In this document: positions 63,982-64,000 of the stretch, one piece after another | Layout: the number at the start of each line of letters is the position of its first letter | How positions within the stretch are numbered: the first letter of the stretch is position 1 | NCBI RefSeq assembly: GCF_009827545.1 | Contig: NZ_WTYS01000001.1 | Location: forward strand, 186,001 to 250,000 | Direction of reading: 5' to 3' | Length of the DNA stretch: 64,000 bases | Origin: Pontixanthobacter gangjinensis | GTDB taxonomy: Bacteria; Pseudomonadota; Alphaproteobacteria; Sphingomonadales; Sphingomonadaceae | Position numbers and translations under genes: made by a program | The notes under the pieces: model-generated | What the model was told of the DNA's origin: nothing | The model's input: the letters and a program-made list of their open reading frames with translations, nothing else | The model's database searches: none

Positions 63982-64000
63982 TTCGTTCAGCTTTGGGGCG

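Overview
The window looks like a chromosomal segment of an alphaproteobacterium of the order Sphingomonadales, most likely Erythrobacteraceae. The evidence is a CtrA-type cell-cycle regulator, a DUF4167 protein, a host-attachment family protein, TGA/ATG-overlapping hisS-prfA-prmC, an lnt-metK pair, CDC48-type AAA ATPase, HIG1-type small membrane protein and many proteins whose wording is typical of sphingomonads. The placement is inferred from protein content only; no rRNA or tRNA gene is present in the window. Almost all of the sequence is ordinary chromosome, densely packed, with 61 protein genes supported here.

Layout. 1-6.5 kb: rpoB (5' half, minus strand) with its own promoter, a PRMT7-like methyltransferase, a small secreted peptide/DUF2975/XRE operon, a small lipoprotein, then rplJ-rplL behind an L10-type leader. 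6.6-15.8 kb: a DUF305/beta-propeller protein, a lipoprotein cytochrome c, a MATE transporter, groES-groEL with a CIRCE operator, a DUF885 protein and an aspartyl/asparaginyl hydroxylase. 15.9-23.6 kb: a compact organoarsenical (arsenosugar-type) island: fatty-acid hydroxylase, two rSAM-associated glycosyltransferases, SDR, ArsM, FAD/NAD disulfide oxidoreductase, radical SAM protein and a methylthioadenosine phosphorylase. 23.6-32.1 kb: host-attachment protein, class A beta-lactamase-like protein, Ala-rich lipoprotein, polA, MscS channel, CDC48-like ATPase. 32.1-37.4 kb: a minus-strand small RNA candidate, the two subunits of a 3-oxoacid CoA-transferase separated by an unusual HAD-like lipoprotein gene, a CaiB-type CoA-transferase, a GbsR/MarR regulator and a membrane protein that share an operator-like palindrome. 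37.5-48.3 kb: mainly minus-strand housekeeping (metK, lnt, DUF4167, prmC, prfA, hisS, MscS-BON, pmbA) with ppa on plus. 48.5-54.3 kb: lptB, rpoN, ctrA, opgC, trmB, DUF3592. 54.3-64 kb: maeB, mutS, two small membrane proteins, a hypothetical, hbd, PduO-type adenosyltransferase, HIG1 protein, gluQ, HNH endonuclease.

How the genes work together. The best candidate for an unusual system is the arsenic island. ArsM should methylate arsenite, the radical SAM protein could supply the adenosyl/carbon-arsenic step, the phosphorylase could remove adenine from an arseno-nucleoside that resembles methylthioadenosine, and the two glycosyltransferases, SDR and oxidoreductase could finish a sugar or lipid product. 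The radical SAM protein does not show the wording of canonical ArsS, so the chemistry may differ. No arsR, arsC, arsB or acr3 gene is seen nearby, which argues for a biosynthetic rather than a resistance role. This scheme is inference from family knowledge and gene order.

Other notable points are a suhB/MmgR-like sRNA candidate with a strong terminator, rpoB uncoupled from rplJL, a bacterial PRMT7-like protein, a beta-lactamase fold lacking its general-base motif, a 30-base terminator present identically at two sites 19 kb apart, and paired 18-base palindromes in the GbsR region. Start codons were chosen by ribosome-binding site, family wording and overlap with neighbours; computed promoter and operator calls are by eye.
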